This document shows positions 1 through 21,300 of a DNA stretch of 64,000 nt, piece after piece. The notes beneath the pieces are model-generated. The model had not been told where the DNA came from. It searched no databases and saw nothing but the letters and a program-made list of their open reading frames with translations. Origin of the DNA: Pyrocephalus nanus (taxonomy: Eukaryota > Chordata > Aves > Passeriformes > Tyrannidae). The position numbers were made by a program, and so were the translations under genes. The stretch lies in the NCBI GenBank assembly GCA_038380795.1, contig CM076259.1, forward strand, positions 24,844,977 to 24,908,976. The letters run 5' to 3'. Each line of letters begins with the position of its first letter. Position 1 is the stretch's first letter.

Positions 1-257
1 TGACTTAGCACTGGGGCAGCTCTGCACAAGCCAAATATTTAGCTTTCCATCTGATAACCTGTTGGTTGTTTCCTCCCTTACAACAACCAAATGCTTATTT
101 TATTCCCAGACCAAGTTAGAGCTTCCACAGAAGTTTTGCAGCTTCTTGGCTTTCGGTGTGGCAGATATGAGGGTGCTGACAGGGGGGCCTCGTGACCAAG
201 GCTTGGGTGCCATCATCGCTGTTCCCAGGCTCTCTTGGGATCGTTTTTTCTTTTTGG

Positions 258-326
258 CATTATGTTGGGTGAATCGTTTACCAGCTTTGTGTCTCAGTTT
301 TTCCAGCTCTCAAAATGGGTGAGAAT
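258..326 (+). repeat. MIR-like ancient SINE fragment (possible)
   Basis: The stretch carries the order of words typical of the MIR 3' part: a TTGGG start, then TGTGTCTCAGTTT, then AAAATGGG followed by a purine/T-rich tail. The match is by eye and the element is badly decayed, so it could be chance similarity. If real, it is an amniote-age repeat in the forward orientation. Confidence 0.35.
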
Positions 327-3112
327 TTTTTTTTGTTGTATTGGAGATTTTTAAATCATTATTAATTTTTAATTGAAATGAAAGGTTCACACTAAGAGGA
401 AGTAAAAATAACCTGTAGTAACTGGGACTGTCAATGTTCAAAGTTCAAAAGAAAACTTGTCTGTAAGGTAGTTTTGCAGATAATTTGCAAAGACATTAGG
501 ATTGTTGGACAAATGCAAGTTTGGGGTTATGTTGACCACCTCCAGCGACTTGAATTGAGGACATTAGTAACCAAGAGACCTTTTTACATTGCTTGTTTCA
601 GTTTCAGAGACAGACTGTGCTTTATGTCAGTGCTCTAGAGCCGTGTTGTGGAGGTGACCTGCTGCTGTTCCCTGCAAGGGAACACTGCACAGGTGGCAGG
701 TGTGTTTCCATAAAGCACGGACACCCAGGATGGAAAGTCTTACTGGGAGCATGCGTGTAGCTGAGGAGGAGGCAGGCAGGGCTCCCTCACTCACCACAGA
801 GGCGATGTGTTGCTTCACCCACAGATGTCACATGCTGACCTGGCAGGAAAGGGCTGCTTTAATTGAGATGGAGAGTTGCAATGAGAGACCTGTGGTCTTC
901 TTGAGCCACGTTGCTGCAAGTGAGGATGGTCACATTTCCCTTTCTGCTCTTGAGAGTATCTGGTTGTAGGTCTTGTGGAGCCAAGAAGAGCCTCTTAAAT
1001 GTTTTCCAGCCTCTGAGAGTTCTTGTGCCGTGGTGCAGTGAGCTTCCCGAGGGGACTGGAGGCTCAGAGTTTTCTCCAATTAAAAAATGTTAACGCCATC
1101 AAAATAATGCTGGCTGAGCATTGTAGTGTTTCCAGCAAAGAGATGGGGAAGAACCAGACAGACTTTCCATTCTGATGAGTCACTGACTCTCTCCTGATTT
1201 GCCTCCTGAAAGAGCTGTTTGGGCAGCTGCTGATGCAGGAACATGATTCTGAGTGATGGTCCCTGGGGAGCAGGACAGGGCTGTGTGCTGCTTCACCTCT
1301 GATCTGAACTGGCGGATAATTCATCTGCCTAGCTCTTTATCAGTAAAGCCTTCCACACAGCTGTGGTTCTTGCCTGCCTTGATCCTGCCTCATCAGGATA
1401 GCTGGGGAGCTGACAGGCAGGAGGGGTGTTGGTGCAGAGAAACAAAATGGCCAAGTGGTCCTTTAGTGTGGTTCTAAAAGGAAGAACTGGAAATCAGAGG
1501 GTCTGATGCTTTGCTTCTGCATCTTCTTATAACTGTGTCACAGATGAAAGAGCATGGTCTGCCCTAGGACCAAGAGCTGGGCAGGACCACTGTCTGCTGC
1601 TCTGTAGCTGGTCCCCAGATCCTGCTTGTCTGTTCTTATGATGCCCACATCTGCCTAAGTGATGAGATCTTGAAAGTGGGTAGTTTTGGTTCTGAGGATT
1701 TGAGGATGAAGGGACTAAAGTATGTGACTAATTTTTTGAGGGAAATTGTAGGTGAACTGGCAAGAACAATGTGGAGTCGTATTAATAGACCAAAGAGGCT
1801 TGTCAGGAAGAGCTTTTATCTTTCATTACTCATTTTTTCTGCATGACTCTATATAAAATAAGATTGTTGATGGGGTGGGTACTGCAAACAGAGAAGGGAG
1901 CCTGTAGACTTCATTAATACTTAATATGACTCAGATGCGCACAGGAATCTTATCTGTTGAAATAAAGTGTTATGGACACTTTTTTTCTTGTTCACATATT
2001 TTTCAAAGTAGAATCATGTCTTTGTTTATTAATTGAAAGGTATAAAAAGGCTTTTCCTCATGCCTCTCTCCTCAAAAATGAAAGCTGTTGATTGGTTCAA
2101 GGCCAAAAAAAGCAGACTTAGAGTGGAACTGATCTGTAATCTCACTGCTTTGTTTAGCTTTATCTGTGGAGCTTCAGTTTTGTGTGGAGAGTTTTACAAA
2201 ACAAAGGCAAACAAAAAAAGGATGGTTCTTAGGCAGATTTTGCTCTAACAGACGCCTACCTAATTTGATCTAACTCCAGTGAAGTAAAAGTTATTTAAAG
2301 CTTGGCTTGAGGAACTGCCCAGTCTATATGTTCATGGATCACTGTGAAAGGGCTTATTCAAGTGCACTTAAAATATGTGCACTGATGTTAAGGATGGCTG
2401 CGTTCCACAGGCAGTCTCTTTTACTAGTAGAAACCCTGCATTTTACTGGTTTGCAAAACCAGAGGGTGGAAGTGCAATTCCTTAGTGTCCAAGTGCCTGT
2501 ATTGGAGGGTGTGTGAGGCATACTAATGGGATGATACTAATGAGACCTGTTAAATTATTTACATTAATTACTGAATGTGGCATAAAATACCTTCCAGTGT
2601 TAATAGCACTAATTAGACCACCAACATATTGCATCCATTATCATAAATGTCCTGTAGGTTGAATTTGACTAGTTGTTTTAGCTTTCACAGTCCCTGTAGT
2701 AGTTAAATTTGGCTTAAAATGTCTTTCAAGTTTGTTCCTTTTTAGACATTTTTCTCATTTTATTCCTTCACTTTAGCTGCTTATCGAAAGTCTGGATGTC
2801 CTAAGTGAATTCAGCATTGTTTGTTGCTGCCCCTGCTCATTTTGTGCGTGCAGGAGAATTTTCTTTTGTTTATATTTAATTCCTGAAATAGAAATATTCC
2901 CCAATAAAACTCTAGAACATCCTAGAGAAAATTGCCTGAAAGCTTTAGAGTCTTGACTAGAAAAGTAAGGCAGGCTTCAATTCTCTGTTGTGTTTTTATT
3001 TGGAATTATAATGAGAATTTTAAAGTCTACCAAAATACATTATTTTCCTCCAAACCCAAATTGTCCAATGTTTGCTTTCCTTTCATGCATTTTCACATCT
3101 CCTTTTCCTTCC

Positions 3113-3215
3113 TTTCTTTTTTTTTCCTCCTCTCTCCAGGATCTCTGTTTTTGGTGTGGTTTTGTTGTTTTGGTTTGGGTTTTTTGGGGGGTTGTTTTTT
3201 GGGCTTTTTTTTGCA
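3113..3215. repeat. T/G-rich low-complexity tract
   Basis: Long T runs are interleaved with GGTTT and GGGG words, with almost no A or C. Reading frames through it give Phe/Gly/Leu-rich or Lys/Pro/Gln-rich strings without any domain, so it is treated as simple sequence. Confidence 0.8.
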
Positions 3216-4728
3216 AGTGTTCTTCATGTGGATATGTGGAAAGCATTTATCTTTTGAAACATCTTGGATTTTTGTTGAAAATTTGAGAATTGGTGTACTG
3301 GTTTCAACCACAACAGTTGGTTATTGGAGTAGAGATGAAGGATGGCAAATTTTAATACAAAGGATAATTCTTTGAGGGAGTTTTTTAGAGTAGTTCTCCT
3401 GCACACTGTGTTCATGGTGACAATGGTGTGACTCATTGAGGAAACTTCTGGCATTTCTGCCAGCTGTGATTTCTCATGATTTTAAAGGAGGTGGTAACTG
3501 AATTATAAATAGATGATAGGTTCCATCTGTAAATTTCAAAGCTAGATCTAGAGTTTCCCAGAAGGTGGGGCTGCTTTTTTGGACCTTGGGTTGGTTCTGG
3601 ATATGATATTTTTCCGAAAGGGCAACTGATTAATCTCCAGACTCTCAGACCAAAGTCCTTGTAGTGAGGTGCTCGTTCAGTGTCTTGTTTCTGTACAGCA
3701 CATGTGCTTGGAGTGACTTGCAGATTTACACTCCAGTTCAGTCCCTCACTTGCTTATGTCTCTTAGCCATCAGAAACGTACCTGACTGCCGAAATCCTTG
3801 CAGTGTCATGTGGGAGACCAATGGAATAGAAGCAAAACTGTACAGGAAGTGAATGCCAGAGAATCCACCATTGTTAGTGATATTCGGAGTTTCCCAGCCT
3901 CTCTCATACTAGTTCATTTTAAGGAGCTGATAGATTTAAATATGTCATTAAAAATAAAGAAATATTTATAAGCCTACCATTAAATTATTTTTCTTTGAAG
4001 GGCTGGGTCATGTGATCACCTATACATGCATTTGAAGTAGATGCATAACGTGTGTTTTGCTGCACTACTGTGCTAACTAAAACCACTTTTAAAGCACCTC
4101 CTACCTTCATGTCAGTTGGGCTTTCTTAGCACAGAAGGGAGCTGAACTATCTAGCTACGTTCATGGAGACCAGCCTGTTTGTTTAGACCTCTGCCAGAGG
4201 GCATCCAAATTACCTACCAGCATCAGAGGCTGTCAAGTAACCTGTTGGATGGTTAGAAAGACCTGTGAAACTCTAATAGCTCCACCACAACATGGAGAGG
4301 GCTCTCCCCAGGCTTGCTTTTGAAATGAAACGCACAGTTGTGTCGTCTCCAGCACTGCAGATGCTCAGTGGTGCTTTCCAGCCAGCAGGAAGTGCTAGCA
4401 GTCACTGATGGCTGATTTAAACATCCCCTTTTCAAAGATACAATGTCAGTGGTGTTCATTCTGCGTGTGCAAGCAGAGGCTGATCTGGTGCCACTGAAAT
4501 GGCACAGTGTTTTAGGGTGGTGACGGCTGTCGCACAGAGCTCTGAGTGTATGAGAGTAACTTCATTTTGCATGAATTTGCTTGGCTGCAGCGTGAGCTAG
4601 GTGAACAGCAGTTTGCACCTTAGCTAATGTTTCTGCCTCCTTTGCAGACTTGGGAAGGCTTTTGGATCATTGTCTGGGTCTCAGGGCACAGCCTGCCGGA
4701 GGCACTGGAAGCAGACTGGTTCCTGGTC

Positions 4729-12636
<7,908 letters not shown>

Positions 12637-12811
12637 GCCGGCCAAATGTGTACCCCTTCTCTTTTTCTTCCCACAGGGCAGGGAGGGAACCTCAGAAAAA
12701 AAAAATATTTTCGTACAGTTCTATTTTTTTCTTGCGGCGTTTATAAATATTTAAAATATTTTATATTTTGTATACTATTGTTTTTGTGGGGCGGGAAGGG
12801 AACCAGTGGCA

Positions 12812-12817
12812 ATTAAA
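12812..12817 (+). terminator. TMEM39A: Likely TMEM39A polyadenylation signal (ATTAAA)
   Basis: ATTAAA lies about 180 bases after the TMEM39A stop codon, behind an A/T-rich 3' UTR with long T runs. A GT/T-rich stretch follows within 30 bases, as expected of a cleavage region. Transcript ends are inferred, not seen. Confidence 0.5.
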
Positions 12818-13103
12818 TGTCGCTTTATAAACAAGGTGTTATTTTATATATCTATAAAAGCAAAAAAAAAAGTGGATGTGTATATACCGTATATCTATAC
12901 CCATACATATATCTATGTGAAGCAACAGGATTGTGTGTGTGGTCACTGTGTCTGCTTCGCTCACAGAACTGCCCTGCCCTTGCATACTGTGGGGACAGAA
13001 CTGCTGTTAATTAGGAACACCAGGTCTGCTCTAGAATTTGGATACGCTAACAGCCAGGGGAAAAAAAAGGAAACACAGGGGCCTTTCACCAAGATAAGTA
13101 AAG

Positions 13104-13109
13104 TTTATT
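13104..13109 (-). terminator. Candidate distal polyadenylation signal for the minus-strand amidase
   Basis: The plus strand reads TTTATT, which is AATAAA on the minus strand, about 2.2 kb past the amidase stop codon. A second AATAAA on the minus strand is at 13538-13543. No close canonical signal was seen just after the stop, so the 3' UTR may be long. This would leave only about 0.3 kb between the two convergent transcript ends. Confidence 0.3.
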
Positions 13110-15365
13110 TTGGTAACCTCACTACCAGGAAAGTCTTGCACTGAAAATGTGCACTGATGAGATATGTTTAGGCAAAGGCAGGAAACAGTGCGTGAAAAGA
13201 GTGACTAAGTTACTGTCAGTCAGTAAAAACTCTCAGTTCTTTCTTCCCACTGTTAGCAGGATGCAAGTATTATTTTTAAAAAATAACAAACTATTTACTT
13301 TAGCCTCTATCTTCCCAGCAACTTGAGCTCCCTCTCTATGCCAAGGGAATGAACTTAACATTCAAATTATAATTTTAGGGTAGTAAATAATTTCAGAATG
13401 GATTTGAAATAAATAGATTTATCTAGCAGGATGGTAGTTGAATATTTTAGACATCCCTCTCTATTTTCTCCAGTAATAGCATTTGAATTTGGGAATATTC
13501 AACCATTTTCTTTAAGCATTAATGTTCCTTGCAGAAATTTATTCTTGTCATTTACCACCTCCCTTATTCCTAAGCAATATATTTCAGCAGTATTTCATTC
13601 TAAGGTATGTTGGTAGTGTTTAATAACTTATCATTGTTAACAGAGGAAATACTTTCTTTTAAACCATTCTTCATAGAGCTAAACTGTACTAGAACCTAGT
13701 GAACAAACACTTTTGGCAGTATTACAGAGGAATTAAAGATCAAAGACAGTGTCAACTATATAATTAATTTAACTGTGGATGCTAGTGACAGCTGATGGTA
13801 GGAGTTGATGCTTTAACCCAGGTAATTAAGGAGATGGTAATGCAAGTTCTTCCATTCGGATGCCATCTGACAACTTCAGCCATTAGTAAAGAGCTAGCTC
13901 TGGTTAAACAGTGGATAGGTATGGGGAAAAAAAATCCCAGAACTCTACGGAGTTTGGGAGAAACTGCAACTACTTTCTGCTGCTTCTTTCCTTCCAAGCT
14001 ACGTAAGAATACAGTGATCTTTGCTCCTGTCTATAAGGCAGCTGCTCCAGCAGCCTGACCACAAGCCCAAAATACATGATAAGGTAGGCAGCAGGAGATG
14101 CCTCTGAGCATTAACCCCAGGCTAACCTGAAATGAACACAAATGCTTAGGTTTAGTCACTCCTAGGCCTTTTCTTCTTTCATGTGGCCCTAGTGCTGCTG
14201 GAAGGACACAGGTACTCGTGAATTTACAGCCTGAAGCCTTTGAATAAAACACAGTATTATGGCTTAGAGCCATGCCATGCTTTATGTAGTAATCCATGTC
14301 TTAATTCTACCTTGATTACTTCACAAAGTACATTTGGGATAAAAGAAGGTTGGCGTCTTATCTAGAGCAGACTATGCTGCACGTGGCTTTGTGCAACACC
14401 TTTCTTGCATCCAGCCTCAACTTTTGCAGTAGCTCAGTAGCATTTCCTACAAATGTCAGCTGTTTCTAATAGGTGCCTCAGCACCCCTTAGAACAGTATT
14501 TTCACTGCATTAGCAAGTAGTTTCTTCCACCTGGACATCTAAATGATAGTAGGCTTATACTCAAGCAACTAGTGGAAGAAAAGAGACTCTCCAGGTTTTA
14601 GCTTGGGAAATAGAGATGTGCAAAGGAAAGCCAGAAACTTGAAACAGAGTTTTGGGTAAGTTAATGATAGTCTGTGTTCTGGCTTTTCCTTCCCTTCCAT
14701 GCAAGGCTGAAGGCAGGCAGGACTCTCAGGCAGTGAGCACACCCACACCTCGCACTGTTGGCAGCATGAGGGACAAGCACAGCGACACTTCCGTACCTAC
14801 GGGGTTTCTGCTTTGCTCTGAGGGACTAAGTACAGGGCCAAAACAAACACTGCCTGATTGCAGGTGTGTTAAGAACCTCCTCATTCCAAGGGAGCTAGGC
14901 ATTATTTGCTTGCCTTCCCCTTCACAAACAGGACCTTTGTTATATCCTGGAGCAGGAGAAGTTCCATTCTGGAAGGTTTAAGGCCTAGAGATTGTACCTT
15001 TCCATGTACAGTAGTATGAACTACCTGCGTGCAGTCCTGTAGATGCAATTGTCTTGCATCTGTACACAGGAGCATTATGTGGGAAGAAATTGTAGAAGAT
15101 AGTTGCAGCTTCCCCTGCAAAAACACAGCAAGGAACTACCACAGTTGGTCTCCCCAGTATAAACTGGGCCATCTGACAAGCAGGGAGCAGAAATTATGTC
15201 TGCTCAGCATCAGTGCCTGCTTTGATCAGTGGTTCGTCCCCATTCCTTAAATGGGCCTGCTACTAAGCCTTTCAGATGAACACTGAAAACAAGTCCATTC
15301 TTAATACTCGGTCAGGTCAGACTAGGGGAAAAAAAAAAGTCTTAATCCCCAACTTGGTCACTCTA

Positions 15366-18300
15366 TCATGCAAGGATGTCATAATAAATGGATGGTTTTT
15401 TGGTCTGGGAACGGAACTGCTCTAGCTTTAGGCCAATCCTCAGAAGAACAGCTTCATCCCACCATTTTGCCATGACCTGTGAGAAGATGAGAGAAACAGA
15501 GTGAAAGAAGGGGAAAAACCCCACAAAGTAGCATCATCACCTATAGACACTCTTGACAGCCCCAGAATACATAACAGAAAACATAATTTCCCTCCCACCC
15601 CCCCAACAGCACAAAGAGACACGTTTTCCTCTTTTACCCCAGTAAGTATGACATCACTGCATTTTCAATAAAGGCAGCTGTGTGACTTCCATTTGCAAGA
15701 CATGGACCTTTCCATTACATGAGACCCATTTCAACAGGAAGGACTTAAAGGAAATGAGAAATCAGAAAGGAAAGAGTAGTGACAAATATTGGTGACCGAT
15801 GCAAGTAGCCAGCAAAACAAAGAAATCTATCTCAAAGATACCTGAAGAGTCCCTCTGCCCTTCAGGAGGGAGTTACTCTGAGGAAATCACCCAGAAGTTA
15901 AAACTTCTATTTCTAGTAGCTGCCAGCTCTTCAAATGAGATGTGTGGAACAGCAGGAACCTGGTTATAGCGGCTCAGGACAAATTCAGCTGGGGATTTTG
16001 TGACCCCGTTTTCAACAAAAAGCCAGTACTTGCCTGGAGGTTGATAGGAAGCCCAGCAGTAGAATATCCAATGGGGACCACAAGGCCTGGAATCCCAGTG
16101 AAGTTACCAAGCTGCATGAACCTGGGGGGAAAAGCTGTAATCAGCATTCTTGACTTGGGACAGCAGCAAATTCATCCTTTTTTGGGAGAGGCAGCTAGCA
16201 TCAATCTCTCCTGCCTTACAGCTTGAGCTTCTTCAGTTAGTGCAGCTAGTTTCCAGCAGTTCCCAAACTTTTGTTTCTGTGCTGCAAGTAGTATCATTCT
16301 TACCTCATGGACCGGACTGTGAAGGACATATCGCTGCTCCCAGTCAAGAGGTCAGATTCATAAATTCTTGGGGCAGTGCAAGGAACAGCTGTGGAGGAAT
16401 CACAAAATGACTGAAATGAAAAGGGACCTCAAGAAGTCATTCTGTCTAACCTTCTGACTCAAGAATGGTCAGCTAGTGCAGGTTGCCCAGGATCATGTCC
16501 AAATAGCTTTTGAATATTCCCAGGGATGAAGATTCCACAGGCTCTCTGGGCAACCTGATGCAGCGCTTAAAGAGCAAAGGAAGAGTCAGACAGTGGGCAA
16601 TCTTCAAGGAACAGCTCATTCACTAAAGCCACGTTTTGATATACCATGGTGATGCAAACTAATGCAAGTTGCTGGGATTTACAAATAAAGCAGTTAGCTT
16701 CTATTATAGCAAGAACACTGTATCCATAAGTAGATATCCAGTCCCTCCTGTGCGTATCTGCTGGCTTTGTAGCTCCTGTCTCAAGCACTAAGGGGGAATT
16801 TGTCACTGCCATGGATACAGCCAGTAAATCTAGAAATACATAGCAGTCTTTCTAACCAGGCTGCATTATCCTCTAAAGGCTTGAGGCACAGCAAAATATT
16901 TGCACAAGTCATACTCTTAAAAATTGAGGTGGGAAAGTTAATGGAGTGACTGTTCTTAAAAGGCACCACACAGCTGTCGGGGACTCGCTCTTTGGCCAAA
17001 AATGGCAATACCTGGTGTAAGGATACAGTTCACAGTGCTGAAGATCTCTCGCAAAAATCCCATGCTCCGAGTTCTCTGACGATTTGCCTGCAAGCAGAGA
17101 GAATACTGTCTGACCAGAACCTCTTGGTTCACGAGGCTCATGGTTGATGTTGACAGGCTGCCCATCAGAGCCTCTGCCTTTGCAAAAGAAGACACCATTC
17201 CTGCAATCTGGAATCACAATGCAGGACGGGTGGCATGTCCTCTGTGGTGCCCCACCATTCAGCATGTTTTCACAGCTGAGGGCAGTTAGAGCAGGGTGAC
17301 ATCTTCCCCAGTGTACGACGAGGTTAAGAGAAGCCTCTACCCCACCTGTACAATTTCACTATGGGCCTCCCTGCAGCCCTCACTACACTATGTTCCTTAC
17401 CGTAATATAATCCAGAGCTGTGAACTGGGAAGCCAAGGCCAGGTTAGCCCGAGTGTCCAAATTCTGAAATAAAAAACACTGATCAAGGCTCTGCTTGCAA
17501 GGAACTGAATTGTGACAGCCCAGGAGTTCTCTTCCAGGTCTGTTCTCCTGTACTGGTAGTCATCCAACACGTAGTTGGTCACAGAAGGAGGAGAGTCTCA
17601 GGTTTCTCACTGACATGATATTTGTGCTGCTACTTACCATTTCCTGGAAATGTTTATTGAAGTCAGGTTGCAGGAAGTCTCTCATCTCACTGAGAATGCA
17701 GATTACATGTGCTACTCGAGCTTCCTCTATCTCTGGAAGAGAAACTTCAACCACACTGGCTCCCAAACTCCGCAGGTGCTCCACAGCTGTGTACAGAACA
17801 GGTAAAGCACACACAGCATCCCTGAGTTCACTAGGCTGCACAGAAGGGCTGGAAATCTCCAACCCCTTGTCAAATTAGAGACCCCATAGGCCATTATGTG
17901 GCAAGCACCTTCAGTGCACCATGTGGCATGCAGGCTGCTGCAGCTGCTTCTCACAGGTAAGAGCCTTCAGCCTAAGGAGATGTCAGTATTCCCATGGGGC
18001 AGGGGTAGGGGCTTGCCCACAGGTTCCTAATTTGGCCACTATAGGACAAGCTCATCCTCTCCCTCCAGCCCCTCAGTTAAGCCAAAGAATAAAAGGTGGA
18101 CTGCCAATGCTTGCCTGAGCAGTTCACAGGACCACTATTCTATCAGCATGAAATGAATATTTAGCATCATGAGATTTCCATTCAGAGCCTCTTCTGAACC
18201 ATAATTGTAGAGGAACCCAGGAGATACTCAAGAGACCTGGTCAACACTACAGGGTCACTAAATCATGATGCACTTTAACCAGGCTGAATACCAAAACTTC

Positions 18301-21300
18301 AGAAAAAGTGAATCTTTGCAGTCTAAAAAGAATCCTCTTCTTTGTTTGACCCCAACTTAATAATAACCCAAGCCTTTCACTGGCCTTTGGTGCAGCTCTC
18401 CTAAGAAAATACTATAGCTGTAGAAGTGTGTCTTTGGAAGTTAGGTGGCTGAAGAAAATCCAGGCAAAGCCTGAATACTGTGAACTATCTCAGCTCCAAT
18501 GCACAGGATGCCATCTACTATACCTAGCATTGTAAGTCCTTTTCGCCCACCCCCAAATACTCACCAGGGTCAATTTTGCTTAGTCTAAACTCTGACAAAG
18601 CCACCCTAAAGGAACCATTTGGCTGCTTTCAAGGAAATGCCAGAGGACTGGATACATCACAAAGACCTAGCACTGTCTTACTACTGAGTATTATGTTGTG
18701 AAACAAGGCCCTCCCTTAAAAGTCTTTTACCATTAAAGCTTGCAAAGTACTACTGAGCACAGATCTGTCTTTATATAGACAGAGGCTGAGCACACTGGAC
18801 TGCATTCTTCTATTGTAATCTGACAAGCCTACAACTGCTGAGATTTTTAACCCTCAGCAGTCAGGGGGGCTTCCCCAACACAAAGCTGATGCTGTTTGTC
18901 CAGCCAGACCTCTTTGAGTAACTGTCTTTAAGGACTTGAGGTCTTTTTAATGCATACATAAAAGGAGCACCAAGTGACACCATAACAACAGGCAGAGTAA
19001 GAGACTTACAGACTTTTCCTCTTTACCTTTCTCGCAGACGGACAGGACTTCAGCATCACATGCCTAAAGAGTAAGAGGAAAGAACTAAGTAGACTTTAAT
19101 AACTGCCCTCCTCTTGGTGAGCACACCCACTAGGACTTCGGTCCTCATGGTGCCTTCCTTGTTCCTGTCCCTAATAGCAATGAAACAGCCCTCCAGGACT
19201 GCCTTAGGCCACCTGCTCCCAGAGAACAGCTTGCAGGTCACACCCCCAAGGAAAAGGAAACATCATCTTTTCTTCCTCTGCACAGTGGCAGAGCCATTAA
19301 GAGTCTTTTTTTTTTACCTCCGGGGAAGAAATCCCGAGCATATTTGTGGGGTTGCATTACAATTGCCAAGCAGTACCAGCTTGCAAGCCCAGTTTGTACA
19401 CTGGCACAACGAAATAACACTCAGCAGCTTCAGCATTGTCACCAAGCAGATACACTCATTTTCCTCATTTGATTTTAAACTAACTGCCTTTTGTAATGAG
19501 TTCAGAATCATTTTCTCCAATAGAATCAGCAGTTGTTACCTTTCCTTATGTCTCCAACAGACTTATTCAAAAGGCTGCCTTAAGAAAAAAATCTACCCAT
19601 GTTGATGTTTTCACACAGGCTATATTCCAACTGTAGGACAAAATATGAGAAGCTCTAATGAAGACAGGCAAGAGAACATCAGATTCCTTTAAAATCTCAC
19701 TTTGCAAAGCAGCAGAAGGAGTGAGATAGAATAAGCACCTTAAAAAATGTCCAGTCCACTCCCAGCTTTAAGCCTTTCAGGTCAGGAGCACACATATCAG
19801 ATAGGGTTGCTTTGGGCTGTTTTAGTCCTGCAGGGAACAAAGAAGAGTTCCTCCTTTTGACTAGGATGCCTCTAGGAAGACAGAGCATCTGGGTTTCAGG
19901 GACGGAGAGGGCTCACCTACCATATGGATAGAGCGGATCTGGCTCAGCAAGGATACTGTAAACAATGGCTGCGTCTGCCACTGAGGTACAGATAGGGCCT
20001 GTAAAAGACAGATCAGTTATAAAAATGTGACAAGAGGTAAATATACCTTCCTCCCAAGGTCTTTTGTAGGCACAGATTTCCTCCCCTATGAGAAAACCAC
20101 AGCGAGGTCCCTGAAGTGGAGCACAAGTCCTCTTACCTACGCTGACTGTGGAGTAGGAGAGTGGCAAGCTGCCATGACAACTGATGCGCCCAAATGTACC
20201 TAGAAAACAAGAAAAGGGCAGTTAGCTAGATATCAGCAGTCACTGGGAAAAGCTGACCAGATGGCTCTGGTGCACCCAGTCAGTAAACAACATTCCCCTG
20301 AAAGTCACTTTTATGTCTGCTGTTTCAGGGCCCACTCACTCATCTTTCAGTACTCTTTTCTGCTGACTGTGATCTGACTCATCAGTGAAACAGATGTATT
20401 TAGTAAATAATGAAATGGGTTTCCACTAAGAAATTATTTAGTTGAGGGCAAATATGTGCAGGGTCAGTTTGGAATATACACATTTAAACATGCAGAAGCA
20501 GCATTTTTGATATGGAGGATGGAGATGCAGGAACAGGATTATCAACAGCAGCAGACACCACTCCATGGGAGGTGTCACCCACTTCACCAGTGAGACTTCA
20601 TGCCTAACACCACTTGTCTTCTGCAAGTATTTGTGTTGCCTTTATGACCACTTTTGTCATCATCATTATTATCTTCCTCAGATAAATCACAATTACTGAA
20701 GTTGACCTCATGCAAAGGAGGGAAAGAGAGTAATGGCTGAGTATCTGGTCTCAGATGAAGCAGCTGAGATACTTCAGCATGATAAACCATTCCCAAAAGC
20801 CAGCATCTCATCCAGGTTACAACCCTGCCTCACGATGTTCCATGCTGTAGACACTGCCCTGTGCATTTCTTATGTCCTCTGCACATTTTCCTTGATTATA
20901 TTAATTCTTACTGCAAAAACTGCATTGCTACTCCTTGTAACACTGAGATAAGAGGGAATGGCTACATCCTGGTTTCATACAAGCCTATTACCAGGTTTAA
21001 CTTACCAGGCACAAATCTGAGCAGCATCAGCCTCTCCATATAACTGGGGTGATTGCAACCCTCCATGGGTGGAGATGCTTTTTACCAGCTCAATACAGAT
21101 ACCAAACTATGTTGGGAACACCTCCCAGCAGTGAAGGAAGAGTGAAGAGAGGCGAGTGGATGAAAAGCAAAAGCAGCATGCATGTTTTGTTAGCATTTGA
21201 CTTAATACTTCCCTGCTGCCAGTCTAACCCACATGCCTCCTGGGGTGTTACTCTCCAGAGTTTCTCTGATCAAGTTTTACTTGACAGGAATTGATGGACT

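Larger units (their letters stand above)
1..4647. other. Non-coding stretch upstream of the first TMEM39A coding exon
   Basis: No exon with paired splice sites, no CpG island and no conserved protein reading were seen on either strand. The first recognised acceptor is the AG at 4646-4647. Because the exon that follows starts with 81 bases of 5' UTR, the TMEM39A promoter and its non-coding first exon must lie further upstream. The lack of any GC-rich segment here suggests they are outside the window and that this stretch is intron 1. It contains a MIR-like fragment near 258-326 and a T/G-rich low-complexity tract near 3113-3215. Confidence 0.6.

Noticed and set aside
62..322. Open frame ending at a GTGAGA donor-like site
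   Set aside because: There is no convincing acceptor and no protein similarity, and its end overlaps a MIR-like repeat word.
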